Below, in pieces: positions 33,129 through 43,640 of a stretch of 64,000 bases of DNA. Made by a program: the position numbers and the translations under genes. The stretch's first letter is position 1, and each line of letters opens with the position of its first letter. The stretch is from Ancistrus triradiatus (taxonomy: Eukaryota; Chordata; Actinopteri; Siluriformes; Loricariidae): contig JAJAGP010000545.1 of the NCBI GenBank assembly GCA_025084515.1, forward strand, positions 305,853 to 369,852, given 5' to 3'. Under the pieces are notes generated by a model. That model made no database searches and was not told the DNA's origin. It was given only the letters and a program-made list of their open reading frames with translations.

Positions 33129-33252
33129 ACACTGGACTCTACCAGAAGGTCCAAGGTTCAAATCCCACCTCTGCTATTGTTGGGTCTTTGAGCAAGATCC
33201 TTAACCCACAATTGTTTTGCATTGTAAAACTGTATCCATTGTTGAATGTAAA
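33129..33252 (+). repeat. tRNA-derived SINE (family S1), degraded
   Basis: CACTGGACTCTACCAGAAGG, AAGGTTCAAATCCCACCTCTGC, TTGGGTCTTTGAGCAAGATC and CTTAACCCACAATTGTT occur in order. The 5' head and the tail are damaged. Confidence 0.8.
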
Positions 33253-33900
33253 TCACATTAGTGATTTTTAAGCTGTGACAAGTACCAGCAACCTGAAGGC
33301 ATGAGATCTACCCCAGTCTCAACTGGACCCTTCAAGACAAAGAAGAATAGCATTAAGGCTCTTCTCTGTACTGCACCTATGTGATGGACTAAACTTCTCC
33401 TGTCAGTTGTAAATGGCTGAGTTTCTCCCGTCTGTCTGCAGGTCCACATGTTTACGCAAAGGTGACGTGACACAGCAGTCACCATTGTTGGACTTTTGTT
33501 TGATTCTCTCAGTGGTGCCTCCAGCCTGACTGCTCATGGCAAAGACACATTTGACTCATAGAGGAAAGGCCGGATGAGGGATTATTTCCCTGCTACTGCA
33601 ACAACATTCTGTCGGTTGATGGAGGTGACAAATGGACACAAGTGTAGCCTATTACTTTTCGTAGAAGTCCATCATCGGCCGGTGAAAAGAAGCAGATGAT
33701 GGCCCAGTGGTGTAGCCAGAAATTTGGTATTGGATGGGCCTTGATAAAAGTGGGTGGGCATTTTTCACAGTTCTTGCATAAGCGAAACAGAATAAAATAA
33801 AATACAACTGATGTTTGCTTCTGCTTCAGCTTGTAGACGTAAAGTCAGAGACAGCAGCTCATCTGTTGTTGCACAGTTTGTGTTAGTCATCCTCTAATCC
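33253..33900. other. Gene-free stretch
   Basis: No recognised gene or repeat. Confidence 0.4.
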
Positions 33901-34130
33901 TTCATCAGTGCTCACAGGATGCTGCCTACAGGATGCTTGTGGCTGGACGTTTTCGGTTGGTGGAATATTTTCAGTCCAGCAGTGACACTGGGGTGTTTAA
34001 AAACCCCAGCAGCACTGCAGCAGCACTTACTAGAATAAAGGGGCTTAACAAAGTAGAAATGGATGGTTTACAGTCTGCATCTAGATGGAAAGTGGAACTG
34101 ATAAAATGGACAAGTTATCAGTGAGTGTGT
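33901..34130 (+). repeat. Common fish dispersed repeat, fragment
   Basis: GGCTGGACGTTTTCGGTTGG, TCAGTCCAGCAGTGACACTG, GGTGTTTAAAAACCCCAGCA and GAACTGATAAAATGGACAAG correspond, from memory, to a repeat seen in many fish genomes. The 63-codon open frame over it is incidental. The family name was not determined. Confidence 0.5.
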
Positions 34131-35100
34131 AATTGTATATATGATCCTTAAAGACGTTTCATGTTGTATTATTCAACATGATGTAAGAGGATAATGGTGA
34201 CAGTATTTAGCTAAGGGTTGGGAAGTTGCACTGTCATTCTCTGTCGTATGTATTAGTGTTAATAAATTTCAGTGTGACCGCTGGACTGAGAGAAGCTCAT
34301 TAGAAAGGTTGGTGAGAGCAGCAAGTTGGCAAGTAAGTTGAGCTTCAAGGCTTTTACTCAGAGATGACTCACTTTCATTGAACTGGGCAGAAACACGCAC
34401 GCTTCTCTGACTGCTGCCCAAATTGATCTAGCTCTGCAGAACAGACTTCCATTTGCTCATTTTTGATGCCAGGACATGCAGCTAGGGCAGCTTCTTTCCA
34501 GGAATCAGTCATGCACACCAAAGGGAGCTACAAACCTACCTTCCTCTTCAGACTAATTGCTGATGTCTGCGTTTGTATTAGGAGGACCCTGATACTCTTA
34601 ATCTCTAAGCTAGTTTGACTTGTTTTTATACTTGGACAATAAAAAGGCTTTCTTTATACATGCGTTAATGTATGAAAGGCTAATGTAGCTAACAGGACTC
34701 ATCGGACTGTCTCAACCACACATGCGCACTCACGTCAAACCCCAAAACGCAATTTATAAAAATGTGGTATTGTGGTTTAGGTAAGAAATACAAGCAGAAT
34801 CTTACTGTGTAGCAAAGTGCCATAACATTATGGAGAGCCATAACGGACAAACCAAGACTCCTAAAATTTCCTAGAAGAGCTTTAGAAGAAGGCTTGAGAT
34901 GGACTCCGTTACTACAGTTAGCTACATTAGCCTTGTAGTGTGGGTGGATCGTGTTCCCCTCAAAGTTTGTAGGGGGGTAAAACGTCCCCTTCAATAATTC
35001 CTGCTGACTTCTTATGATTTTGTTTTTTAACAGTGTAATTTGTTTTCTCCTGTTTCATTATCATCATTATTATTATTATACGTTATTTTTATACAGTTAT
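34131..35100. other. Gene-free stretch
   Basis: No recognised gene. A TTA/ATT simple run at 35,060-35,082 adjoins the LINE insertion. Confidence 0.45.
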
Positions 35101-35115
35101 GACTGTGTACTGCGG

Positions 35116-36150
35116 AAACCAGCCGCTAGATTGCTCAGGCAGGGTATTTCTAGTGCCGGTCCCAAGCCCGGATAAATGGTGAGGGTTGCGTCAGGAAGGG
35201 CATCCGGTGTAAAACATTTGCCAAGTAAAGTATGCGAGTTCATAATAATTTCACCATAACGGATCGGTCGCAGCCCGGGTTAACAACGACCGCCACTTAG
35301 TCTGGTGATGGATAGACTAACAGATGAGGTCAGACAGGAATCGCCGTGGACTATGATGTTTGCAGACGACATTGTGATCTGTAGTGAGAACAGGGAACAG
35401 GTAGAAGAGAACTTGGAGAGGTGGAGGTATAATCTGGAAAGGAGAGGAATGAAAGTCAACTGTAGTAAGATAGAATACCTGTGTGTAAATGAAAGGGAGG
35501 CAGGTGGCTACAGTCAGGCTACAGGGATCAGTGGTCACAAAGGTCCCAGGAGTTTCAGGTACTTGGGATCAACTGTCCAAGGAAATGGGGAGTGTGGAAA
35601 GGAGGTAAAGAAGAGAGTACAGGCAGGATGGAGTGGGTGGAGAAGAGTGTCAGAAGTGCTGTGTGACAAAAGGGTCGCAGCAACAGTGAAAGGAAAGATT
35701 TATAAGAGAGTAGTGAGACCAGCCTTGTTGTATGGCTTAGAGACGGTGGCACTGACAAAGAGACAGGAAGCAGAGCCGGAGGTGGCAGAACATAAGATGT
35801 TGAGGTTCTCTTTAGGAGTGTCTAGGGTGGACAGGATTAGGAATGAGATCATCAGAGGGACAGCACAGGTTGGAAAATTGGGAGACAAAATTCGAGAGGG
35901 AAGACTGAGAGGTTTGGACATGTGCCAGAGGAGGGATAGTGGATATATTGGTAGGAGGATGTTGGAGATGGAGCTGCCAGGCAAGAGACGGAGAGGAAGA
36001 CCAAAGAGGAGTTATTTGGTTGTGGTAAATGAAGATATGCAGGGAGTTGGGGTGAGAGTAGAGGACGTGGAGGACAGGGTGAGGTGGAAACGTTTAACTC
36101 GCTGTGGTGACCCCTGATAAAGGGAGAAGCTGGAAGAAGAAGAAGAAGAA
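35116..36150 (+). mobile_element. Internally deleted LINE (RTE-like) with perfect 15-bp target duplication
   Basis: GACTGTGTACTGCGG is found at 35,101-35,115 and again at 36,151-36,165, exactly bracketing the element. The 5' part (35,116-35,300) is a non-coding head with GGAAGGGCATCCGGTGTAAA and GGTTAACAACGACCGCC. It is joined directly to the C-terminal part of the reverse-transcriptase reading frame. The 3' end is a GAA/AGA repeat (36,131-36,150). Most of the endonuclease and the N-terminal RT are missing. The exact duplication indicates insertion in this deleted form, or a deletion after a fairly recent insertion. Confidence 0.9.
35305..36117 (+). pseudogene. LINE reverse transcriptase C-terminal open frame, 270 codons
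   Basis: The protein copies element RNA into DNA at a nicked target in full-length elements; only its C-terminal part is here. MDRLTDEVRQE and FADDIVICSEN (residues about 19-29) hold the FADD form of the RT catalytic box. YLGSTVQGNGECGKEVKKRV, YGLETVALTKRQ and KMLRFSLGV follow, then the basic end GKRRRGRPKR. The frame is fully open to TGA, but the endonuclease and palm/finger parts are absent, so it cannot act alone. Around residue 209, GLDMCQ stands where the family usually has WFGHVQ; this looks like a one-base loss followed by a one-base gain. RTE-clade assignment is from motif memory. The first codon is GTG; ATG follows at 35,308. Confidence 0.85.
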
Positions 36151-36165
36151 GACTGTGTACTGCGG

Positions 36166-37804
36166 AGGGAGGAAGGCAGAGTTGCTTTTTCATGTGCAAG
36201 TTCACACCCCTAGCTAGTGATTTTCCAAAAATCGAGTAGTGCCAAAACTAGAGACTTTTTGTACAAACCATAGCTACTTCCCACAGAAAAGAATGACCAA
36301 AGCTGTCCATAACTCCATAGCCTACATAGCACACAGACATGAACGAGCATAGCGCATAAGCTAAAACTTCATATTGTGATTTGGTGAATTTCAATGCATT
36401 AATAAATACACACATACCGTTGTTCTTTTGAAATATGCACAGAGTTCGTTTGGTTTAACCTGCAAAGAGAGTATGAGAGAAGCAACAAGACTTAAAGGAC
36501 TGATGACGACTGTAATATGCAAATTAGTGCATTATGTCATCTGGCTAAAAGTGTACCGCCTCAGTTGAGATGAAACCTGACTATACAGTTAAGATAATAA
36601 AATGTTTATTCCTTTTGTTATTAAAGAGAGATGGGGTGCAAGGATAGACCTGTTCTTCAGTTTAGGAAGGATTGGGATTAGGTAATATTACGCAGGCATA
36701 CTACTAAATTAGTTCCTAATTCAAAGCTCTTCCAAGCATGTGTTCAGTTACTTACAGTCTTTAAATCTACAGTGGCAAGTCTAAATTCTACAATTATTTT
36801 AAAAGTATATGTTTTATTTATTTTTAGTAATGTTCATTTACCTTAAATAGTTCAACATTCTATTAAAATAACACTTGATGTCCAGATTGGTTAGAAAGCC
36901 TCAGGATTAATCATTCGAGGTTAAACCGAGGCCTCCAGGCTATAATAATATAGTTCTTGAGTCATATGTAAAAGTTCAGAGCTGCTTTGATTTCCTGTAT
37001 GTGCTGCTCTTTTTCATACACAAGAGGTTTTATTTCTGTCTTCCTTCCTTTCAGATTCAAGAAGTTGATCTGCTTTTAAGTCATAATTCCAGGGAGTCTA
37101 AACGATCCTTTAAATAGTCCCAGAAGACAACCTGACATCCATGCTAAGCATGGTCATTATATGCTCAAGCTTCAGAATTTCTAAAGAGCAGAGACTCTTA
37201 ACACAGAAGGGTATTATCCTCATTTAGGAGCAGGCACTTTTGTTAAGCAGGGCTGTAAAAAGACAGATAATGTACGCTTACCCCCATAATACAATTATAT
37301 TCTGACTTCTCTTCCACCATCATTGCAGTCTTTAAATTGTACTGTCAGATTAGAAGCTCAGCTCATGCACGTGTACACAATCAGCATGGTTCCTCCTGAG
37401 GTACAGTAGTGGATCTAAAATGTAACATGGGGTGACAGGCTGCGTTGGCAGGGTTCCACATTCTAACCAGCATGGAGGCGAGGATGAGCAGCCTCAGCAG
37501 GGAGAAAGTTTACATAGGACGTATTTCTGAAATTGTAATGCCTACATTTTCAAATATAGTGGATGTGAAAAAAGCGAAGCATCAAATTTGTGCAAAAGTT
37601 TTGAGCAACTTTCCGATCAATCCACTAGTGTTTCTATAATGTCTCCAAAATCCAAACAAGAAAATGTGTCCTAATAAAGCATCTGTCCAAGGCAGATGTA
37701 CTGTTTTATGCTAAAGCTTGGGCAGGTCTGGGCAAATATTATTATTATTATTTTTCTAATTTATACATTTTAATACAAACTTTGCAAGGATAGAATATAA
37801 ATAT
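36166..37804. other. Gene-free stretch
   Basis: No gene or recognised repeat. AT-rich with an ATT run at 37,738-37,750. Confidence 0.45.
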
Positions 37805-38195
37805 ACAACCCTGTGCGAAAGTCTTAGGCCACTATTAGATTAGAAAAAACAAATCAGAAAACAGCCTCTGTAGGCTACATTTACATCATTTAGCAGACAC
37901 AGTTATCCAGAGGGACTTAAATTGATACAATCTTACAATCCAAGCAATTGTGGGTCAAGGATCTCGCTCAAGGACCCAACAGTGGCAGCTTGGCAGAGAT
38001 GGGATTTGAACCCTGGATCTTTTAGTCCATAGTCCAGTACCTTAACTGCTAAGCCACCACAGAACAACATGGCTACCATGGCAAGTATTTAGTGTGACCT
38101 CTCCTTACGCTTGGGTAATAGCAGCTTCTGGCAGCTTCATCAGGTGCAGAGTTAACCCTTCTACAGTCAGAATAAGCTTGATCAGGAATGATCAT
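37805..38195 (+). mobile_element. Miniature Tc1 (family D), interrupted by a SINE
   Basis: The left end CAACCCTGTGCGAAAGTCTTAGG matches the family at 18,547. The element continues to ACAGCCTCTGTAGGCTAC, is broken by an S1 SINE, then resumes at ATGGCAAGTATTTAGTGTGA through CTTGATCAGGAATG. The right end is missing. Confidence 0.75.
37877..38062 (-). repeat. tRNA-derived SINE (family S1), inserted in a Tc1 remnant
   Basis: On the minus strand: CTGTGGTGGCTTAGCAGTTAA, GGTTCAAATCCCATCTCTGC, GCTGCCACTGTTGGGTCC, TTGAGCGAGATCCTTGACCC and a tail with TCTGGATAACTGTGTCTGC. The flanks show a short GGCTAC direct repeat (near 37,872 and 38,071), a possible target duplication. Confidence 0.88.
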
Positions 38196-38775
38196 TATAT
38201 ACAGTGTATACATATTATATACAGTGTGTATGTGTGTGTGTGTGTGCGATATGATAAACTGGCAAGTGTGATCCCGAACTGGGCATTCATTCAATTGCTA
38301 TCAAGGTGTCATATCAGGACCTTCCCAGTCAGATCTTGTTCACGTTCCTTGGCTCCACTTCCAGGCTCTGCCCCAGAGCTTTGAAGGCTCTCTGTCTCGC
38401 TCTGGTACTCACAGCTGCAGTGGATTTCTACCCCATCAAATAGTGGCATTTGAGATGACATTTCTGATCTCTCAGGGTGTGACATTCTGTAATAGAGCTA
38501 GAACATTTGAGGACGCTAGCGTGAAGGGATCCAGAACAACGAGAATTCAAACAGAAGAAAACTGAAAGAAGAGCTTGAGGTATTGCTACTGGCATAAATG
38601 GGAAATGGGAACACGACACTTTTCAGAGAGAACCATACAAGAGATAAGCAAGCGCAGTCTCAAACCCCAGACACAAAGGTCAAAGAGCGAGGACACCGAT
38701 CAAACGCTCGAAGAACTCAAGCAACAATCAAGTACCAAGCACCAAACTCTAGAATGCAGCAAAAGCACAAAGTTT
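38196..38775. other. Gene-free stretch with GT run
   Basis: An ATTATATACAGTGT phrase is duplicated at about 38,196 and 38,213, followed by a short GT run (38,225-38,246). No gene recognised. Confidence 0.5.
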
Positions 38776-38824
38776 GCATTTCCAGCAATTAGCAGATGTC
38801 CTTATCCTGAGTGTCTTAATTAAA
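38776..38824 (-). repeat. SINE S1 tail fragment
   Basis: GCATTTCCAGCAATTAGCAG-ATGTCCTTATCCTGAGTGTC is the S1 tail in reverse orientation. The head is absent. Confidence 0.6.
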
Positions 38825-40639
38825 GAAGTGCTTAGTGCTTGGTATTCTTCACAGTAGACCTTATCTCATGCTAGCACCCAGCCTAGAGCAAAAAGAACAC
38901 CATCTAATTAAAATTGTTAGGAGTTGATGGTAGATAAAAAAAACAAGAATGAAGGAAAGGAATATCAACAGAATTTTTTAAAATTAAATGTGTAAGTGCA
39001 TTCTCAGTCTTTGCTTAAGTACTGACTAAAGGTTAGTCATTAGACAGCATACAAAGACAGCAAGAGACATCCAGCGGAGGTTCATTCCACCACCCGGGCT
39101 CCAGCACACAGAGGAGTCTTGATGATTACCTTTAATCTTGAGGGTACACTCTAGCTAATCCATGCTTGAGTCTAGAAGGAAACGAGGTACAGAACAGTGT
39201 TTGATTAAAGCCTTTGCTAGGATGCCATTGGTCCATTTTTAACATTGTAAGGAAGCATCAGTGTTTTAAATCTTAAGCGGGCAGTTACATGAAGTCAGTG
39301 AAGAGAACACAACAATGGGGTTAATGCAGTCCAACAAGAGTCACGATACTCACTAATACTCAGAGCAAGTGTCAAAAATTTGCTTAAAGGCCACACTTTG
39401 ATGGGAAGGAAATTCACAGCAGCTGTCAGTACTCCGGCGAACCAGAGCACCTTCACAGCCAACTTGGTTAGCTGCTGACATGACAGTTCTGCACAATTTA
39501 GTAATGATTTAGTAGTTTCCTAGGAGTAAATAAAAAACGTTTTCTGCAGGTCATTTGATAACATATCAACACACCGGTACTGAGTGGTTAGATCTTTAAA
39601 GTATTTTCAATAGCCTGACAACTCTATGCGACTTCAAAAGTGAATCCAAAGAAGTACATTCATCAGATATTTTGGGAAGTGAAAACAGTTATGCCACCTC
39701 TAGTCAAGTGTTACACCCACCTTTCTGATCAAAGCCGATCAGAAACCCTGGATGCTAATCAACAAATCGGTAGCTTTTCATAAATACGTAGCAGTCGCGT
39801 GATGAGAGCTCAGCTACTTACTGAGTGGTCGTCATTGCTGCTGGTGAGAGCATGAGGGACGATGTTCCCAGTGCCGCCGCTGTGGAATGAAGATGAAAGT
39901 GAGGTCTATGGCCTAATCAGATTGTCTCCTGCAGTTGGGCCTCGTATTCATCTTCTGCCAGCATCCATGCAGACTGGGCCCTCGAGCGCTAACTGCGTAC
40001 CACATAAATCACAATCGGCCTGCAGTCAGCTCTCATTGCCAGCCCTGCACTGAGCGGTCCGGCTCAGCCCAGCAGAACCGTGCTTTACGTATACCTGAGT
40101 CCCACACAGGACGGCCTGGCCCTTATACACACCCTATTGTTGTTTTCTTCACTAGGAGAAGCCTCAAATCAAGATGGATTCCTGGTTAACAACGTAATGA
40201 TTTTGTCTTGAGGGGAATCATGAGGATGCTTTGGTTGGACTCTCCACCGGGGCTTAAAAGCAGCACAGTGCAGTCCTTTGTCAAGGTCATTCATGTGTTT
40301 GTGTGGACGGCCATTATGGCCTAAAGCGTCTTTGAGGTTGTTTTGCTAGTGAGTTAATGAGTGTGTTTGGAGCTAGGGATGGATATTTAGGGCAAAAGTT
40401 TGCATATGGCTCCAAACAGTATAAATGTAAGGGTTTTCTTCACAACGTGCTGTTCATTACACGAGTAAGATGTTATGACGATAAAGCGTACCCACAATAC
40501 AACATGGAGTATGATGTTGCCAGATCTCGCAAGAGAAACAAGCAACCAGCTCTATGGAAATATCTAAAAGAATCGACTTGGCTCTTTAAAAAAAGCCCCA
40601 AAACAGACATGTGTTGTATATGTGTATATGCATATATAA
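38825..40639. other. Gene-free stretch with a candidate conserved block
   Basis: No supported exon. 39,860-40,100 is GC-rich with open frames in two overlapping frames (63 and 84 codons) but no domain resemblance. Confidence 0.4.
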
Positions 40640-40960
40640 GCTTACTGGACAAAAAATTAATTACACGTGACTGAAATGTACAAAATACCCCCAAGAGCGT
40701 GAATAACAGTTGCTATTCAATTTGGCCTGGACTGGACACGTTTCTGGATGTAGGCAACATCAACATTCAGCCAGTATTCCAACAAAGAATTTGTGGATGC
40801 CTTTCCTGGCAAGAGGATTCACATCTGGGGATTTTGCAGGCCAGTCCAGATGTGTGACTGCTCCTGAATGTCCATAATGACAATCAGTCACAGTTGGAGC
40901 CCTGTGAATGTGAGAATTGTCATCTTGCGCCTGTGAGTCAGTTCTTCAGTGTGAGATATA
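40640..40960 (-). mobile_element. Possible Tc1-like remnant (unassigned family)
   Basis: TTACTGGACAAAAAATTAATT looks like a terminal region. The following ATTTGGCCTGGACTGGACAC and GGGGATTTTGCAGGCCAGTCC resemble the antisense of a Tc1 C-terminal region, where fish elements read GGACTTTG...GGCCACTCC. No second end was found. Confidence 0.4.
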
Positions 40961-42363
40961 GGCCACATTAAAAAGAAAATGGGAATAACCTATCAAAAAT
41001 GGATTTGAGCAGTAAATCGGATTCAGACTCTTTTACCCGAAGGGTAAGCAAGTGCTAACACACCTTGCAAAATTATTAAGTGGTTTGAAAGTTTACTATG
41101 AACTTGTATGTGTTTGAAAAAAAATCCAGCCTTTTAAATTGAACTGGGCAAATATTTCAATTAGAATTATACTTTTTAAATTCTTTTTTTTTTCACCCAT
41201 ATTTCTAACGCTGGCAAACGGTGAGTATTTTTTAGCTCACTCCAGGTCTGGCATGATCTCTATATATGTAAGTAATTCTAAATTCTAAAAGGGTATGAAG
41301 TTCTACAGGAAGACCATGTCCTGCAGGTCTCTACTCTGCTGTTCCATATGTTGTTTGGTCGCGGCCTACACATCTCTCCAACTGGAGCCGTGGGAGCGCA
41401 GAAAAGACATCTGCTACCTTGTCTGTCCACGCTGGCTCCCATACCGCCAGCGAACACACACCTAGCCTGCAGCCTCCGTTCAGCTGTCATGAACCATGAG
41501 CAAGTGCTTAGATTTACTCTGGCTTTCTTTCCACCAACCAGCTGCTTCCCATATGGTCAAACACTGGCTGTCCACTATTTACTGATATATGGAATATGTG
41601 TCTGTTTGTATTGTACAAATCTGTTTGAGCAGTACATAAATTATTTTTGGTTAGTCACAGACCCTGTTTACACGGTCGTTTCATAAATCCTGAGTATCAG
41701 GATTGTATTAGTAAATGCAGCTTTTATGTGAGTTATTTAACCATGTATTAAATGAGTGTAAATCCTTCAGTCTCTCAGGACACATCTGACAAAAAAACCT
41801 ATCCACTACTTTCTGACACAGCACACGCGACCCAGAACATCCATCCCTGCATGAACGTCCAAACACTCATTGATAGCTGGGAAACATAAGCAACTTAATT
41901 TTTATTAGCAATTTGGACAGATACTACAGGAGGTAGGTCCTGCCAAAAAAATTAAGCATAATTTAAACTGTAAGATAAAAATGCAAATCCAACCAAATAT
42001 ACACACTGTCCAAAACTGTACTGCAAAGTCACCACTGCATTAAACATTTTAAACAGCTGGCATCGTCCACTTTGCTGAAGGGAGTTAAAGAGATCGTATA
42101 AAATCAAGACATTTGACGTTGCAAGCATCTTTTACCAATAAAAAACTGTACACAACACAGGATGTGGGTAGTTATGGGCTGACTCAGCAGTCGGTTTGGG
42201 GTCTGGACATGTGCATTTAGGAGTATAAATTGCAGACATCCCACCTCTCGCGGAAGTTTTAAACAAAAAAAACAGCCGTTTTCCTCGTGGGTACCAGCAA
42301 GGTGTCCCTACCATGTAAAACATGTCGGAGCTTTCAGTGTAATACATACATGGTACACACACA
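40961..42363. other. Gene-free stretch
   Basis: No recognised gene or repeat. A CA run near 42,357 adjoins the next element. Confidence 0.45.
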
Positions 42364-42447
42364 CGTTTGTATTGCTATCCTTGTGAGGACTTTCCATTGA
42401 CATGAATGACAATGAAGCATTACTGCAGCTAATTAATGCTGTACCTA

Positions 42448-43435
42448 CAGTGGTGCTTGAAAGTTTGTGAACCCTTTAGAATTTTCTAGATTTCTGCATA
42501 AAAATGACCTACAACATCAGATTTCCACACAAGTCCTAAAAGTAGATCAAGAGAACCCAGTTAAACAAATGAGACAAACATATTATACTTGGTCATTTTA
42601 TTTATTGAGGAAAAATGATCCAATATTACATATTAGTGAGTGGCAAAAGAAGTATGTGAACCTCTAGGATTAAACAGTTCATTTGAAGGTGAAATTAGAG
42701 TCAGGTGTTTTCAATCCATGGGATGACAATCAGGTGTGAGTGGGCACCCTGTTTTATTTAAAAGAACAGGGATCTATCAAAGTCTGCTCTTCACAACACG
42801 TTTGTGGAAGTGTATCATGGCACGAACAAAGCAGATTTTGAGGGGCTCAGAGAAAAGAGTTGTTGATGCTCATCAGGCTGGAAAAGGTTACAAAACCATC
42901 TCTAAAGAGTTTGGACTCCACCAATCCACAGTCAGACAGATTGTGTACAAATGGAGGAAATTCAAGACCATTGTTACCCTCCCCAGGAGTGGTCGACCAA
43001 CAAAGATCACTCCAAGAGCAAGGCGTGTAATAGTTGGTGAGGTCACAAAGGACCCCAGGGTAACTTCTAAGCAACTGAAGGCCACTTTCACATTGGCTAA
43101 TGTTAATGTTCATGAGTCCACCATCAGGAAAACACTGAACAACAATGATGTGTTAATGGAAACCCACCAACATCCCACAGTTGAAGCTGTTCTGTATGGA
43201 GGAATGGGCTAAAATACTGAAAGCAAAGGCTCACATACTTTTGCCACTCTCTAATATGTAATATTGGATCATTTTCCTCAATAAATAAATGACCAAGTAT
43301 ACTATTTTTGTCTCATTTATTTTTGTCTCTTTATCTAATTTTAGGACTTGTGTGAAAATCTGATGATGTTTTAGGCCATATTTATGCAGAAATATCGAAA
43401 ATATTAAAGGGTTCACAAACTTTCAAGCACCACTG
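42448..43435 (+). mobile_element. Tc1 element (family B), both ends intact, catalytic part deleted
   Basis: The left CAGTGGTGCTTGAAAGTTTG follows TA (42,446-42,447), and the right CACAAACTTTCAAGCACCACTG is followed by TA (43,436-43,437). The terminal regions are nearly identical to those of the copy at 6,386. The 988-bp body is missing the catalytic domain: the sequence jumps after AACAACAATGATGTG (near 43,151) to the C-terminal AACCCACCAACATCCCA. A second small deletion near 43,214 removes the coding end. Confidence 0.95.
42817..43212 (+). CDS. Tc1 transposase DNA-binding domain only, 131-codon open frame
   Basis: ATG at 42,817 (MARTKQ) is the family start; upstream in-frame codons are leader. 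Residues about 10-46 form the first helix-turn-helix (KTISKEFGLHQSTVRQIV), residues 58-63 the linker with SGRPTK, and residues 70-110 the second helix-turn-helix (TSKQLKATFTLANVNVHES). After DV at 111-112 the frame enters the C-terminal segment out of its normal frame and ends 19 codons later. There are no stops. If expressed, it could bind Tc1 ends without cutting. Whether it is expressed is unknown, so it may be only a non-autonomous element with an accidental open frame. Confidence 0.7.
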   Translation: MARTKQILRGSEKRVVDAHQAGKGYKTISKEFGLHQSTVRQIVYKWRKFKTIVTLPRSGRPTKITPRARRVIVGEVTKDPRVTSKQLKATFTLANVNVHESTIRKTLNNNDVLMETHQHPTVEAVLYGGMG

Positions 43436-43640
43436 TACACCTACACGTAACCTTAACCTCAGTAACCTAAAGCAAGTGTTTTGCCTTTTTTGGTTTTTCA
43501 AATAAAAGTTGCCATTTTTTGTTAAAAAGCAGTTAAAGAAGTGAGGACCAGAAAAAACGGTCCTCACAAGTCAAAATTCCAGATTTTGTGGTCATCATCA
43601 TAGGGACATGTGGTCCTTACAAGTATAGCAAGACAAAGAC

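Larger units (their letters stand above)
42364..43640. mobile_element. Short inverted-repeat element, split by a Tc1
   Basis: The left GTTTGTATTGCTATCCTTGT-GAGGAC and the reverse complement of the right end (GTCTTGCTATACTTGTAAGGACC) are inverted repeats. CA runs flank both sides. ACCTACACGTAACCTTAACC lies just beyond the Tc1. Without the Tc1 the host is about 290 bp. It matches a familiar fish repeat type rich in CTTGTGAGGAC and CTAACC motifs. A fixed target duplication could not be separated from the CA runs. Confidence 0.65.

Noticed and set aside
35852..36205. 117-codon minus-strand open frame with hydrophobic leucine stretches
   Set aside because: It is the antisense shadow of the LINE reading frame; leucine and proline runs come from the complement of the purine-rich coding strand.
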